The notes under the pieces were generated by a model. That model worked only from the letters and a program-made list of their open reading frames with translations, did no database searches and had not been told where the DNA came from. From Umbelopsis isabellina (taxonomy: Eukaryota; Mucoromycota; Umbelopsidomycetes; Umbelopsidales; Umbelopsidaceae), in NCBI GenBank assembly GCA_016758905.1, contig JAEPQZ010000017.1, positions 434,001 to 498,000 of the forward strand: a stretch of DNA of 64,000 bases, written 5' to 3'. Positions 22,356-35,017 of this stretch are shown piece by piece. The position numbers and the translations under genes were made by a program. Each line of letters starts with the position of its first letter. Position 1 is the first letter of the stretch.

Positions 22356-22515
22356 GTTTGTAGAAACTAATCAAAGAGCTTGCATTTGTCATATTGGCCC
22401 GGGATTTTTTACGCTCACATGTGACTTGCTTTTCGAGCTTCAAAGCGGCCACTGAATTTCACGGCAAGGCAGCTCAGCAGCACCCTGCAACGCGAACAAT
22501 CCAGCAGCTCCACTA

Positions 22516-25500
22516 ATGAGCTATCAATTCCGGAGAGAAAGGCGCCAAGATGACTACGATGACAGATATGCTCAAAGATCACCGCCAAGTAGAGGAGCAG
22601 ACAGTTTCTCTGAAGTCGAAGGTACGTTCAAAATGGCTCAAAATATCCCTGGAAGTACATCATTACAACTGAGTAACACTTGTTATCACGATAATTAGAG
22701 GTTTTAAGAGACATTAACCGAAATTGGAGCTTCATGCTGGACAAAGAGGTATATTTGCGAGATTCTAGTCTGAGATATCATCTGGTTTATCCGTCTCAAC
22801 CGTTGGTTTTCGGTAGCTTGATCCTGTCACTTTGGCACTGTCTTTGATGGACGACAGTTCAGTTGGCCGAGGAAGCGATTATCAACTGTTTCTCCGCACG
22901 ATGAGAAATCTAGATACTGCTCTTAAATCTATCACTAATGGTAAGCATGGCTCAATGTAGAATTATTTCCAAGTAACAATATACTGAGGTTATTATGCTC
23001 GTAGAGTATTATCAAGGTTTCAACAGTTCCATTGGCACGTTCGGTGGAGTCCTTAATAGCATAAATGGTGAGTATCAATGATTGCTGAAATGTGAAATAC
23101 AAACAGCTAACAGGGTATTCAGACTCACAAACCAAGGTGCAGCACATTAAAAGCAATCTTCTCAAAGCCAAACAAGTGTTGCAAGAGCGGAGATCGCATG
23201 TGCTAAATTTATGGTTGAGAAGCAAACAAAGGAAGGAAATGATCAATATGTTGGATGCAATGTTCGTAGTCTCAGAGTTTCAATTTTTCAGACAAATTAT
23301 GCCCATACTTACACTCAAACCAATAGTGAAGAACTTCGCGTTACACCGGATAAACTTGCAAACCACATCAACAACAAACATTTCCTGGCAGCATCTAAAT
23401 TACTCGCACAGGCAGTGAAATCCATAACGGACGATGACATGGCCAACATTGGAGCACTTGACGATCTACGACAAAACCTGACGTCGCAGACAACTGTATG
23501 AGCTTTATATATAATCGATTTTCTTCAGTCGTTTTGCTGTTACTGATCAATCTTGCATTGATGCAGATTTTGCAAGAAACCATGATCGAGGAGCTACACA
23601 ATCATTTGTATCTGAAAAGCCCATACTGCGATACTCTTTGGTCAGCTTATATCAAAGATCAGCAAGACTTACCTTTATCTACGATAAAAATCAAAAATCC
23701 GCAGAATGAAATCGTCACAGGAACCCAAAATGATGTAAAAGACTTGTTCACTGGAGACAACGCGAATATGGTACGCAAATGCAAATTGATGATGGCATGT
23801 TTAGCAATGTCTATGCTAAAAAATTAATATTTCAATATTTGAATTCAGATCATTGAGAATCTCGAGCAAAATCCCGAACAAAATTCTTACAAATACATTG
23901 AGATTTTGATGGAGTCATTGGCGGTATTGGGCAAAGTACAAGACACTTTGGATGCAGTACAAAATCGTCTCCCAATTGAGATTTATGCCTTGGTTGATAG
24001 AACCATCGCTCAAGTCGAAGAGAGGCACTTGCTTTTGGCGGACTCACGACCAATGAAGTTACGACGATCTAGTGTGGTCAATTTCTTCATGTACTCATTA
24101 GATAAGGCGGACAGCGAATCACACAATGAGATTTTAAAAGACTTTTTGTGGACACTATATTCGAAACTAGAGGCTGTGCTACGTGGCCATCGGGTTTTGG
24201 AGGACTGTGCAAGGAGAATACAAGCGGTAAGTGCTCTTGGCGCTTGACTGTTTTGCATCATGCTGGTTTTTAAATGACTTTTTCTTCAGAGGCAGAAACA
24301 AAAAGTAGCGGAAGAAGGTATGATATTGTGAATTTCAGTGGAGACAATAAACCTTGACTAAGATTGTGTTTAGGCGCAGGAGCAACCAGAGAACAATTCC
24401 AAGTATACCACTTTCATCAGATTTGGCAACCAGTGCAATCGGAGGTTAGTTCTTATCTACTTAACTAAATGTCGGTCTGCAATTTAACCAAGCAAATGTT
24501 AATAGATTAGGACTATCTTGCACGACTACCTCAGTGATAGAGAAAGGACATCTCCTAATAATTTACACACACCCATTAGCAAAGTTAACGATGGTTTGAA
24601 AGAACGGTCTTCAAGCAAATCTCGCGACCGTTCAAAGCAGCTTTTCAAATTTGTGAACGAGGGTGAAGATGAGACCTTAGACCGTGCTTACAACGTTATC
24701 AAGTCCGATGTACAAACTACTCTCAAAAGACAAATCAGCCATTTACCAACGGATTTAAAACAGCAGTCTACCAACCATCAATCGGTAGTTGTTGATGTAT
24801 TCGCAAATACTCTTGTTGTTAAAGAACACAAACTGTTGATTAAACCAAGTGCCTATAACGTGAGCGTCTTGTTAAAGCCAACAATGGCATTTCTACAGCG
24901 GCTGAAGGAAATATTTCCCAAATAGTGAGTAAATCATGAAAATCACTTTTCGATCAATGTTTCTTTAACACCAAATTAGCGACGACAGCAATATCGATAG
25001 TTTTGGTAACTTCTTGGATGACTTTGCTGTCAATATCTTTTTGCCTCAAATCGAAGACAAAGTCACTCAATTATTACAAAGCGCCACAGTGGGTAAGACT
25101 CAATCTATATAATGTGATAGGCATTATGCACCATTGCTCACTCTTGCAACACCAGGTGCTGATGCTTTCAGAGATGATGAGCACTATGAAAAGCTATCCC
25201 GTTATCCGGTTGTTAGAGTATGTATATGATTACGGTTTCAGCACTGACGTTTGCTACTTACTAACTCTTGGCCACAGTGTGCTACCGCTTTGTTGACCGT
25301 GATTCAAAGCTTATGTCGAACAATGTTTGTAATGCCATTTCATACGGACGAATATATCCGCATGATAGAGATAGTCTTGCTCAAATTCTACGAAAAGTGT
25401 TTCGAACGCTTCCACTGTAAGTCACTTTTACCTATACTGTGCGCAATGTGCAGTTAATTTTAACTCTTTAATCTAGCCATTGCCGCGCCTGACAACAAAA

Positions 25501-27051
25501 ACAACACTAATGATCGCAGCGACGAATACCCTATCAGCCTAAGTGCTAACTGGGCTCAGGAAGAGGACATTGTTGCCCTACTAACTCAAAGTCCGTACTT
25601 TAGCGGCGAAAAGGCAAGTAGTCATCCCGTGAGATCTTGAACGACGACCATTTTAATGATATTGGCCATTTATGTGACAGGATGTTGATTTTGAGTTATT
25701 GAAAGATCTGAACCAACGAGTAAGTTATAAAATAACTACACTAAACAACGACCACAAGAAGGTTGACAAAATTTTCCCACTTAGGAGCTTACGTTAGAGC
25801 TCAAGCTGAAGGAATTCAAGACTGTCACAATAGATGATCTCCTTCTTGAACCAAAAAAATTGATTGCATTGGGCCGACTTTATCAAAGTTTGGTAAGGAC
25901 ATGTCTCATCCATAATATAAATGTTTACCGGTCTAATGTACCACAATGATTGCAGAAATGGTTTGTCCGAAAGATATGGGATCTTCGAGCGCCAAGTAAG
26001 ACCATAGTGCAAAAAGCTGCGGTCAATTCAGTTGAGGAACAGATGGGCAACGTTGCAAAATTGGATTTGGATGAGACTCCAGCAGCCTATGCTTCCAAGC
26101 GATGGTCTCATGGAGGTGTTAGTAAATCACGAGAACCTGGTCTAGATGGAAGTATACATCTGCCATTGAAGGATGACACAGCTTCGTAAGTACTTAATTG
26201 GCGCATAGCAGATGAGGCGCTTTGTCTTATACTAACACCTGATTAGTCGCTTTGATGCTCTGCTAGTAACCTATCAGCAACTTGCTGAGACCTGTTTATT
26301 TACCTTACGACTAGAAGCCAGATGTCGTGTCATGTACTATCTTGATATGGCTACGCGAGAGGTAAAAGGAAAATTGCATGATCTGATTTATCGCAAATTT
26401 GGTCATTAACTGACGAGCAATTTCTATTAGGGTAACTACTTTTTAGAAGAAGAATCATTTGAGCCAGACCCGTATATCATGACCTTGAATTCCAACCTGG
26501 TCGAAATCGATGACTGTGTCACTGCCTCACTTGCGCCTAGCGATGAAAGCTTTGTATTTGACGGGCTTCCCGATTTGATTGTCCATTTGATGATTTCCAA
26601 TGCTACCTATATCAAACGATTGAACCATAATGGTGTTCAAAAAATGATAAGAAACATACTCGCTCTCCAACAAAACCTACTTAGTGTTTTAACAGCTTCG
26701 CAGTGTGCTCCAATGGAACGTGGCCGTGAATACTATAGCTTGTTCGGTTTGGGACCGGAGGTAAGATTCAAAAGAGGTTAAATTGCAGTGCTGAGCTTAA
26801 CTAAAGCGATACATATTTAGCGCATGACTCAAGAAATCCAGAGCAAAGGGCCACGGTTCACTTTTGATGAATATCGAGATATCTTGCGCCTCATGTGTGA
26901 TGTGAGCCAAAAGGATAACGATGTGATGATGGACGACACGAGGAGCTCTGTCAGTGACGAGCTCATGCTATCCAATACCCCTAATAGTAGATTTAATTAT
27001 CACGATTGGTTGATGAAATTAGATGCAGTGATGGCTAACTACGAGAATTAA
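22516..27051 (+). CDS. SEC8: Exocyst complex subunit Sec8
   Basis: Twenty-one exons close to exactly 1,084 aa. Exon ends include 22516-22621, 22699-22748, 22817-22940, 23849-24226, 24506-24924, 26431-26760 and 26821-27051. The N-terminal Sec8 region is clear (NWSFMLDKELDPVTLAL, GFNSSIGTFGG, RSKQRKEMINMLDAI, IGALDDLR), and so is the C-terminal hallmark FDALLVTYQQLAETC with RLEARCRVMYYLD. Sec8 is a rod-shaped subunit of the octameric exocyst that tethers secretory vesicles to the plasma membrane at hyphal tips. One intron (25614-25680) uses a GC donor (AAG/gcaagt); the protein pattern GEK-DVDFELLK supports it. The intron after 23261 has a weak gttcgt donor, fixed by the conserved DAIEELRVT join. 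Confidence 0.95.
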
Positions 27052-27154
27052 AATGATATCGATTTCTGCAACCCTCAATACTTGTTCAGTGCACAAATTT
27101 AGGTTTTATTAGTATATCAGTAATAGCTTTTATTTTGTATTTTTAATCAAACTT

Positions 27155-29664
27155 TCAACCCTCAACATCTACATCAACGTCGTCTCCGTCGCCAGATGTC
27201 CGTGACTTGCGAGTGACACGTCCACTCGGAGGTTCTTTTTTAGCAGGCGTAACTACTTCAATCATACTCTCGGTTTTAATATCCGTAACTTCAGCCATAA
27301 CCTCATCACCGCTATGATTGATTGAATTGCCAACCTTCAAGTCTTTCTCCAGCTGCGAGCAGAGTGTTGTCTCTGAATAAGTGTACACTTTGACATACCC
27401 ATCTGGACAAGAACCATGAGCATGTTAGATCTTGATTGATGTCAGTGCCCATTTTTGCAATACTTTTACTTACCATCACCACTAGAGAAGATGAGTGGTC
27501 TGTAAGGATGGAACATTACATCTCGCACTTCCAGATCTAACTCAAAAGGTCAGACAATAGCGCGACACCATCACTTCTGCTACATCAACTACAACTTTAC
27601 CTTCATGATCTTTTAAGATGCCAGTAACTTGTCCGCTTAACATGTTGAACGCAAATATTTGACCATAAATCGTAGGCGCAAGCAAGTATCTGCCATTAGA
27701 AGCTATTTTGACGAGCCATGAGTTGGAATGGTAACTGCAAATTCTGTGGGTTAATACGATTGTAAAACTGCATGTAATGTCTATCAGGATACACTTACTC
27801 TTCATGCTTGTATTTTTTCACTTCTTGAAGCTCAAACTTGCCACCCTTGGTAACAGGATATACCAGCTTATGAAGGGTGCACGTGTTTGGTGTCGATGCT
27901 ATTCATTTATGGTTGTCAGAAAATGTATCGCCAGATGGTGAACAAGATCAATACTCACATATTCCATCACCCATGTCACACATTTCAGCACCACGAGTAA
28001 TAAACCATGCATACGGCTGTTCATCTTTCTCACTGGAGCCTTCTGCTTTTGTTTCTTCCAAGTAGCGGTCTTCATCTAACCATCTTATAAATTTACCACA
28101 ATCACAATATGATGAATATAGATCTTCAAACGTTTGCATCATCTGCAGCAAAAGCATGTTAAATGACATGTGCATAACATGGTAATGATCACATTCTCTC
28201 ATACCTGGCAGGTCTCAAAGTCATATAAGCGGACATGTTCATCACAAGCAGCCAAAAAGTATTTGTTGCCGGTGTTTGGCACAAATGATACCGTAAAAGC
28301 CATACAAGTAATACCATCATCCATCTTCTTAGCATCCAATAACGTCCTATCACACAATTGTTCAGTTGTATCACTACAGTATATCAAGTAGAGCTATTAC
28401 TCACGACCAATCCTCGCTCAAGTGCCATTTGAAGATATAGCCATCTTGACTCGTTGAGATCAAATATCGCTCTCCGTCAAACATGACATCTTTCAGGCAC
28501 AGAATTTCTTCACTGTGACCATCTAATCTGGCAACGACCTTGCCAGTTGAAATATCAAATATCTGATATCGCTATTAGTAAATGTAGAACATAAGTGAGA
28601 ATATTCTTGTTTCTTACCTTGATTGGGCATGGAAGGATATGGTTGTCATCATCTTCAGCTGACCAGCGATGCCGATCTTTCAATTTTCCTCCCGCAGCAA
28701 TCAAGCCCTGAGAATCTGATAGAAATTTACCACAGTAGAACTCGTCAATGTGCTCCTCATCATGATCACGAAGCTTTCGAAGCAGCTTGAAATCATTCTC
28801 AATATCCCAAATTTTGATGGCTCCAATATTCGACAAACTCGCTAACATTGCACCATCTTTGGATAGAGCCATACCGGTGATAGCAGCTGATAAAAGTATA
28901 CCTTTAGCACGATGAACAACACTTGGTTAATTAAATGTATATTACCTTGATCGCTTATGTTATTAGGTAACGCTTCCAAGGGCTCTGATTCATTAATGCA
29001 GTCTACCATGTAATGTTCACTATCAGCATGAAATTCCCAGTATGTGTCAGGGTATTTGGCAGATAATTCTGAAACTCTTGCTGGATCAAATTCCGCTGGT
29101 TTTCTCTGATACGTTTGGAAAATGTTGGTATATATATCCGCTGCAAAAGAACAGAAATGTCACTCAACCTACCGGCTTAGAAGCTTTGAGGAGCTCAGCT
29201 ATATTAATCATAGGTTCAACAGCCTTTCCCTTTCCATTAGGCTTTTTTGCGGCAGGTTTCCGTTTTGGAGCAGTCTTTTTCTTTGTTCCTTCGAATGCAT
29301 CGTCTGAATTTGCATCCGTATCATCAAAATATGTCTTCTTTCTTCTTTGTCTATTGGAGGCCCTGCCGTTGGCACCCTTATTGCCCTTGGTTTTGTGATG
29401 AGGTGAAATATCAGATAAGAGATCATCTGTATCAGCATCCTCTGCTTTTTGAAGCTTTTCATCGTTCATCCATGGCTCAACCTCGTCTTCAGACAGCTCG
29501 TCATATGTTATTGGCAGCCTTAAAGGCAGACTTTTTTGTTCGTCCTCTACAACGGCGCCAGCAGTAGAAGTTGGAGCAGTAACTTCAGTTTCAGATAATA
29601 CATTGCTCTCATTTTGTTGTGTGCAAGCTTCAACCTTCACAGTTGAAATCTCTTGATCACTCAT
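27155..29664 (-). CDS. WD40-repeat protein with a charged N-terminus, function unknown
   Basis: Ten exons (29169-29664, 28946-29140, 28618-28886, 28405-28562, 28205-28346, 27959-28142, 27799-27898, 27601-27734, 27474-27536, 27155-27402) give 662 aa. Residues 1-165 are acidic and then basic and disordered, with nuclear-localisation-like runs (RQRRKKTYF, KKKTAPKRKPAAKK). The rest holds WD-type repeats (GAIKIWDI, IKIFDISTG, GYIFKWHLS, HVRLYDFET, GYVKVYTYSE) with a linker, and ends in an acidic tail. A seven-blade propeller is likely. I could not assign an orthologue with confidence. The layout suggests a nuclear or chromatin scaffold; that is inference. The first donor was set to gttgag (29168) because the next exon only reads DIYTNIFQTYQRKP in that phase. 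A longer start at 29712 is possible. Confidence 0.8.
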
Positions 29665-30111
29665 TTCAAAAAGACAAACGTGAAATGTGAAAATGTTGCG
29701 GCGCGTCGCCAAATCCCTCTACGCGTTTTAAGGCGGACCCTGAAGGTTGGAAAAAAAAATACACGTGACTGCAAGCCCACTGGAAGCCACTGAGTGGTAG
29801 CTGCAGAAGTCGTTCGGCTATGTGAAGTTAGGCACAAAGGCATGTAACAATCTGGTTATTATAAGCGATCATTTGTTAAGCGAACCGAGTGGGGTTACTG
29901 ACAGATCAAATAGCTTAATATTTAATGATACTTTCAACACTCATTTTCGTCCGCCGATATCAAGGCTTCTCATATATAAAATAAATTGACATATATCACG
30001 GGCTGCTATATGGCATTCGCAGACTTCAACAAACAAAAAAAAGAAGCAAAACTGTACGATAACGACAACAGAGGACTTGAAGGTTGAGACTCCGCTACAT
30101 TTTGATTGGAG
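29665..30111. other. Intergenic region
   Basis: Nothing coding is recognised. It holds the promoter of the WD40 gene; a long A run sits at about 29750-29760. Confidence 0.4.
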
Positions 30112-30117
30112 AAAAAA
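30112..30117 (-). terminator. Pol III terminator of tRNA-Leu
   Basis: Six T residues on the minus strand, one base after the tRNA discriminator base, fit a standard RNA polymerase III stop. Confidence 0.75.
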
Positions 30118-30118
30118 G

Positions 30119-30201
30119 TGAAGAGAGTGGGATTCGAACCCACGCTTCCGAAGAAACCAGGGCCTAAACCTGGCGCCTTAGACCAACTCGGCCATCTCTC
30201 C
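30119..30201 (-). tRNA. tRNA-Leu (anticodon UAG)
   Basis: The minus strand folds as a complete cloverleaf with a 7-bp acceptor stem (GGAGAGA with TCTCTTC), a D arm with GGTCTAAGG, anticodon stem CCAGG/CCTGG with loop TTTAGGC, a long class II variable arm, and the T arm GTGGG-TTCGAAT-CCCAC. Anticodon TAG reads CUA and, by wobble, other CUN leucine codons. The long variable arm is normal for tRNA-Leu. No intron is present. Confidence 0.95.
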
Positions 30202-30691
30202 TAATTTTTTTTGAAAAAAAAGCCGGTCTTTATGTTGGTTGTCAAAAATGACATTCCTTCCACACAGAAAGCAGAATTTTGTATATCGTAAGTTAGCTTC
30301 ATTGACGCATATTTATTTAATACAAGCTTACAAATTGAAGCACTTTTGATTTGTTCGAGACTTTTCAACAGTGATGATCTCTTATTATAGACAATCTCAT
30401 ATAGATGCTTAATAATACTCGGCTTGCCTTTCTACTGTACAAAAATACAATTATCTTATAATACTGACGATGCTCATTGTTAAAAATGCATATTTTATTT
30501 TGTTCTTTTAGAGAACAATGTATTTTCGATTTGTCCAGTCCTAGCTAGATCAAAGGGCCAAAAAAGCACTAGATTTTATAATATAATGAGCTTTTGCGAC
30601 AATTATACTTATATCATAATATAAATAGCTTGTTAGACTGAAATTAATATGTCTGTAGTATATTAACCTTTAAAGTTGATGCGGTTCAGTG
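30202..30691. other. AT-rich intergenic region
   Basis: No gene seen. AT-rich throughout, with upstream tRNA flanks on the left. Confidence 0.4.
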
Positions 30692-32767
30692 TTATGATTT
30701 GAAGGTCCATGGAGCAAATGGGTTGGAAACTGTGCTCAGTAAATTCGAAAGACTTGGTTCGTGTCGGAGAAGTACTTCCTTGAAACCAGTCTTGGCAACC
30801 CAGTCGATACCTTCTTGAGTGTAGTATTCAGGAGTAAAGTCGTCAGTGAGAAATCTGTCGGTCAATAATCGTCTGGAAGCCATGGCTACAAAAACAGTGA
30901 ATGTGGTGTCTCCGAATGCCCAGCCAGAAGGTCGAGGCTCTTCTGCAAGCATTCCTATCATACAATCTATATCTTCAACTGATTTGTAGATCTTCTTTAG
31001 TTTGGAAACAACTTCCTTGTCGCTATTAAGTTCTTCAAAAGTTTTAATAGGCCGTAAGTTCAGCCCTCTGCGTAAGTTGTTGAATCTGGGTACTCCACGT
31101 TCGCGGTCTCGGATAATGTCAATCGTTGCAATATCAATTCGAACTTGAGGATGATCATAAGGAACGGTAAAGTCTGTCATAGCTTTAGGATAATTGTTTA
31201 AAGTTAAAGATCCAGGACTTTTGGATCCGAAAGTGGCAAGGAGATCCTATGTCAAATCGAAGATAGGTCAATTTCGAACATTTGCTCTACCGGAAAGGAC
31301 AATTATTTCACCCGCTTACCTTATATTGGTACTCGTGCATCATCTGTGTTGCTTTTTTGAATGTGCAGTTCAATATTGAATGGCCGGTGTCAAGACTTTC
31401 TCCGGTCTCTGAGTCAACGACTGTGATGTTTTCGGGCAATAGAGCATGAAATCGATATACGGCTGTAAACTCTTCCGTTAAACTAAAAGGTACACCGTTG
31501 AACTGAGCTGGATGGCCAACAATACCATCCGATGAGTCACTAGATAAAATTCCAACTTTATGGAGTAAAGCCGACATAAGCTTCTCATCGGGAAATACTT
31601 TCTTCAACCCATACCAATTAGAGTTGAGAGCAATATATCCAATTTCGTCAGCTAACAAAGCGGGTGTCCATTCAACGGTATGAACCTTAGCATTCACAGC
31701 AGTGTTAATAAGCCGCGCCTTATCGTACAGCTCCTGATCATCCATATTCGGATGGTGCTCTTTCAAGTAGTCGCAAATAGAGTTGTGCTCCTTTGTAAAC
31801 AAATTATGTAAAATTGACAAACCTGGCAACTATATTATTAGGTTTCATTATTTCCATAACGGTAGTTAATCTGCCCTGAAGGGGCTTACTTACCTATCCA
31901 CCAATTTTTTTTCATTCCCGTAACTTCCATACCATCGGTATCGGTAGGCAGAAGTCCTTCCTCGTCCAGTTTGAGTTTACCATCCACAAATGAACGTATC
32001 TTGGAGTTAATGTCCTGTGTTGTTCCATACACTTGACTCAAGTCCCACCAATGGCTCTCTTCGTTAGCATACGAAACATGCTCTTTCCTATTGTCACCGG
32101 CTTGAGAGTCATTTGTTGTTCGAGGGATCAAAATCTCTTCCGCTTCTGGTCTCCATCTATCATTTTCAGGTAATGGTACACGAATATAATCCTTTTGTGC
32201 CACATTACGTCCGTGATTCATCCTATATTGAAATGGTCAATTCTCTGATTACGAGGTAATGAGATATGTGGGGTAATTTTACCAGTCATGCACCTGAAAA
32301 TGGACCCAGGCGGCTGCTATCATGTTGATAGTTTCAGCAGGCTTGAATTCATCCCTCAGCAACAGCTCGTTGGCGACTTCTCTTGGATTGGGATCCAGCA
32401 GGCGTGATACATCTTGAACCCACTCAGGAGCTACATTACGACCGAAACGGTAACCAACCATGCCCATTGCAGGCTCTTCAAGGTTGTTACAGCTACCACT
32501 AAATTGTGGTGTCAGATAACATAAGCATACTGTCATACATATATGGTACTCACTCTAAAGTTCTTGCTCTTCTTTCAGCGTCGCCGCAAGTTGCAGATGG
32601 AGGTTTAGCTGCTGAATTTGCATAGGAGTCGAATAAATTATGTTGCAAGAGACGATCTCTCTCGATACTAGATGAAAGGGTTAATTAAACTGAAAATTGT
32701 CTTGGAAGAAGATAGTAAGATCATTCTAAGGATACCTTAAATGAATGAGGGAAACAAGTAAAGGAAG
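30692..32767 (-). CDS. Fatty acid alpha-dioxygenase, haem peroxidase family (5' end unresolved)
   Basis: Seven exons are supported (32736-32767, 32554-32667, 32283-32498, 31894-32222, 31320-31822, 30692-31246 and at least one missing first exon). The distal haem motif is HFQVHDW. The proximal His lies in KVHTVEWTPALL, preceded by LSILHNLFTKEHNSICDYL, and the C-terminus has RERGVPRFNNLRRGL. This set fits the animal-type haem peroxidases, and specifically alpha-dioxygenases (plant alpha-DOX) that put O2 on the alpha carbon of fatty acids. The GSCNNL and RFGRNV motifs also fit that group. There is no fused P450 domain as in fungal Ppo oxygenases. The first exon with the ATG was not found; the earliest supported acceptor is at 32767. 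The product may be a 2-hydroperoxy fatty acid; that is inference. Confidence 0.85.
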
Positions 32768-35017
32768 CTATGTTTATAACGTCAAGAGTCAATTAATCCA
32801 AGTCGGTAAATTCAAAATAGCAGGACAATATCGTCTTCTTCTTCTTACAGTCCACCAGTATCTAGTACTAGATACGCCATATAAAAGATTATTAATGAGA
32901 TCCACCATATGTGTTTGGTAGCACCGAATGACAAATGAACGTAAAATAGGGAATGGATAAGTCTGTCAATACTACATGCTTTTATTCCTCTTTGTTTTCT
33001 TAGGTAGAGATACTGCCTCCTAGCGAACACGGCACAGCGAGCTCCTGAGCGCTCTCCCATTGGCTTTCCTGCAAGAAAAAGCCTTGAAGGTTTACCATCT
33101 CCTAAATTTTTCCCCTCCTGACTTTTAAACCGCCATCCCTACAGCTTTCTGTTGCCAAAGTCCTTCTTTTATGGAGTAAGTTAGCGAAGACTTTCCTTGA
33201 AGCCTTAGCTATAAGAAATGAATGATAAATAGGTTTATATAACGCACGAAACTGAATGATAGAAAAATTTGATAAACTTTCACACGCGTAATGTTCCATT
33301 CTGGATTTACACTATGTACGGGTAAATACTACAAACAAGTCAAAGAGTATGAGTAGAAGGTGTGATGATGTAGGCCATGTTATCATTCTGTATCATGTTA
33401 CACTCTGTAACTTTCCATTACACACAAATTGGCAACATGATCGACAGCAATCACTTGACAAACGTATTCGTTGCCTGTACGAATCCTTGCCCCTTCTTTA
33501 CATACAGAGAACGGCATATCAGGGTGTTCAGGATACCGCCAAAATTAACTGGCAATTGTTTGGATAGTTGTTCTTATCCTATGACCTTCTACCATTATAG
33601 ATAGTAAGGAGATCGTTTTGTACGTTCCTGTGCCGACATACAGAACGGACTAGAGTTCTAATGAGACGAATCATGCTTCGATTTTAGCATCACATCATTG
33701 GCCGGCATATCCCTTCAAAAAATCACTTCCATTATAAGTACTGTTCGCCAATAGACATCTACCGAATGTTAAATTTGATAGCTAAAAAACTTCTAATGTT
33801 ACTAATATAATTCTGGCACACTTCATCATCAATTACAATCCGGAAACATTAAAGCTCTGTGATGGCAAAGACGCAATGAAGCACAAACGCCTACAGGCTA
33901 TCAAGCTTGAAATTGTGTCTCTTTTAAGTACCTGTCTGGATCCAGGATACTAACTTTTTCTAATTTACGATTTCAATGGAGTAACAATAACCGGCTGTAG
34001 TGCAAGAAAACTTTACCTATCGAGCTTACGAAGAGGCGAAGCGAAATACTTTGGATGGAGTATATGATCTACAAAACACCGGGCACACTGAGATTATCAC
34101 CGGTCACTTTATATTAAAAAAGGAAGAAAATATAATATTGCTTTGCCTGATATAAAAAGTATTGGAGACTGGTGACATATAATACCTTTGCCAACAGCAA
34201 GGGCAATTCATTTCCGCGAATTTTCATTTGTGGGTGGCGCAATGTTTGGAAGTGGGGCAGCTCATGCAATTAACTTTAAATTAAAACAGCATTGTTGTAT
34301 TACACCTAAAGGAAAGCATCCACAAAGAGATCATGCACACTCTTCAATTTTTGCGCCCCTTATTCCCATTATACATCGCATTCAACTTTGTTTAAGATAT
34401 GCAAATATATGAGAGCAAAATTTAAAATCAATACTCGGTCTTTATAGGTTGGGTAACATAATCACCAAACATTTGCACTTCTGTTGTTTGGTAATAATAC
34501 TATGAATCTGTTAACATCAGAAGTGATACAAATCTCAAGTGATCGGACATTGTGTGGCCCGAGTTCCCAAAGTTACGGTTTGGAATTGGCCGGCCGGGGA
34601 TTTCTTCCATCTACATGCCATGCAGGACTTCAACGCATTTAAAGCCGGTGGAAAACAAGTTTAATGGAGAATGATGAAACGTGCAATATCTAATCCAACC
34701 GATCGCGCTTTCACAAGATGCTTGATATATTAAATATTTGCAGCGCTAATGTCGGATGCGGGGTAAGAATTCCCCATAAAATTTTGTGGAGACATAGATG
34801 TTGTACCTTCTAAACTTCCAGCCTTCCCGTCCACAATCATGCTGAGTGGTATATTATATAATTTCCCTTGTATCAAATGTACTTGCTTTTTCATGGCCAA
34901 TAAGTGCATTGTAATACCTGACGTGAGAACCAGGTAGGCCCAAGAAGAGTAGTTGTGGAACAATGCATGGACTATAAAATGAGATGCAGAAAATATCAAT
35001 ATCATAAACTCTGGGCT
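32768..35017. other. Long intergenic region
   Basis: About 2.2 kb without a supported gene. The left end should hold the missing first exon and promoter of the alpha-dioxygenase; a frame at 32845-33060 on the minus strand ends in a hydrophobic run but joins to nothing convincing. The right end is the GH3 promoter. The middle (33300-34700) shows no gene. Confidence 0.4.
34973..34979 (+). promoter_or_regulatory. TATA box of the GH3 beta-glucosidase gene
   Basis: TATAAAA sits about 40 nt before the ATG at 35018. The in-frame ATG at 34955 is upstream of it and so is an unlikely start. Confidence 0.6.

Noticed and set aside
34188-34412. 74-aa ORF in the GH3 upstream region
   Set aside because: Non-ATG start and no motif.
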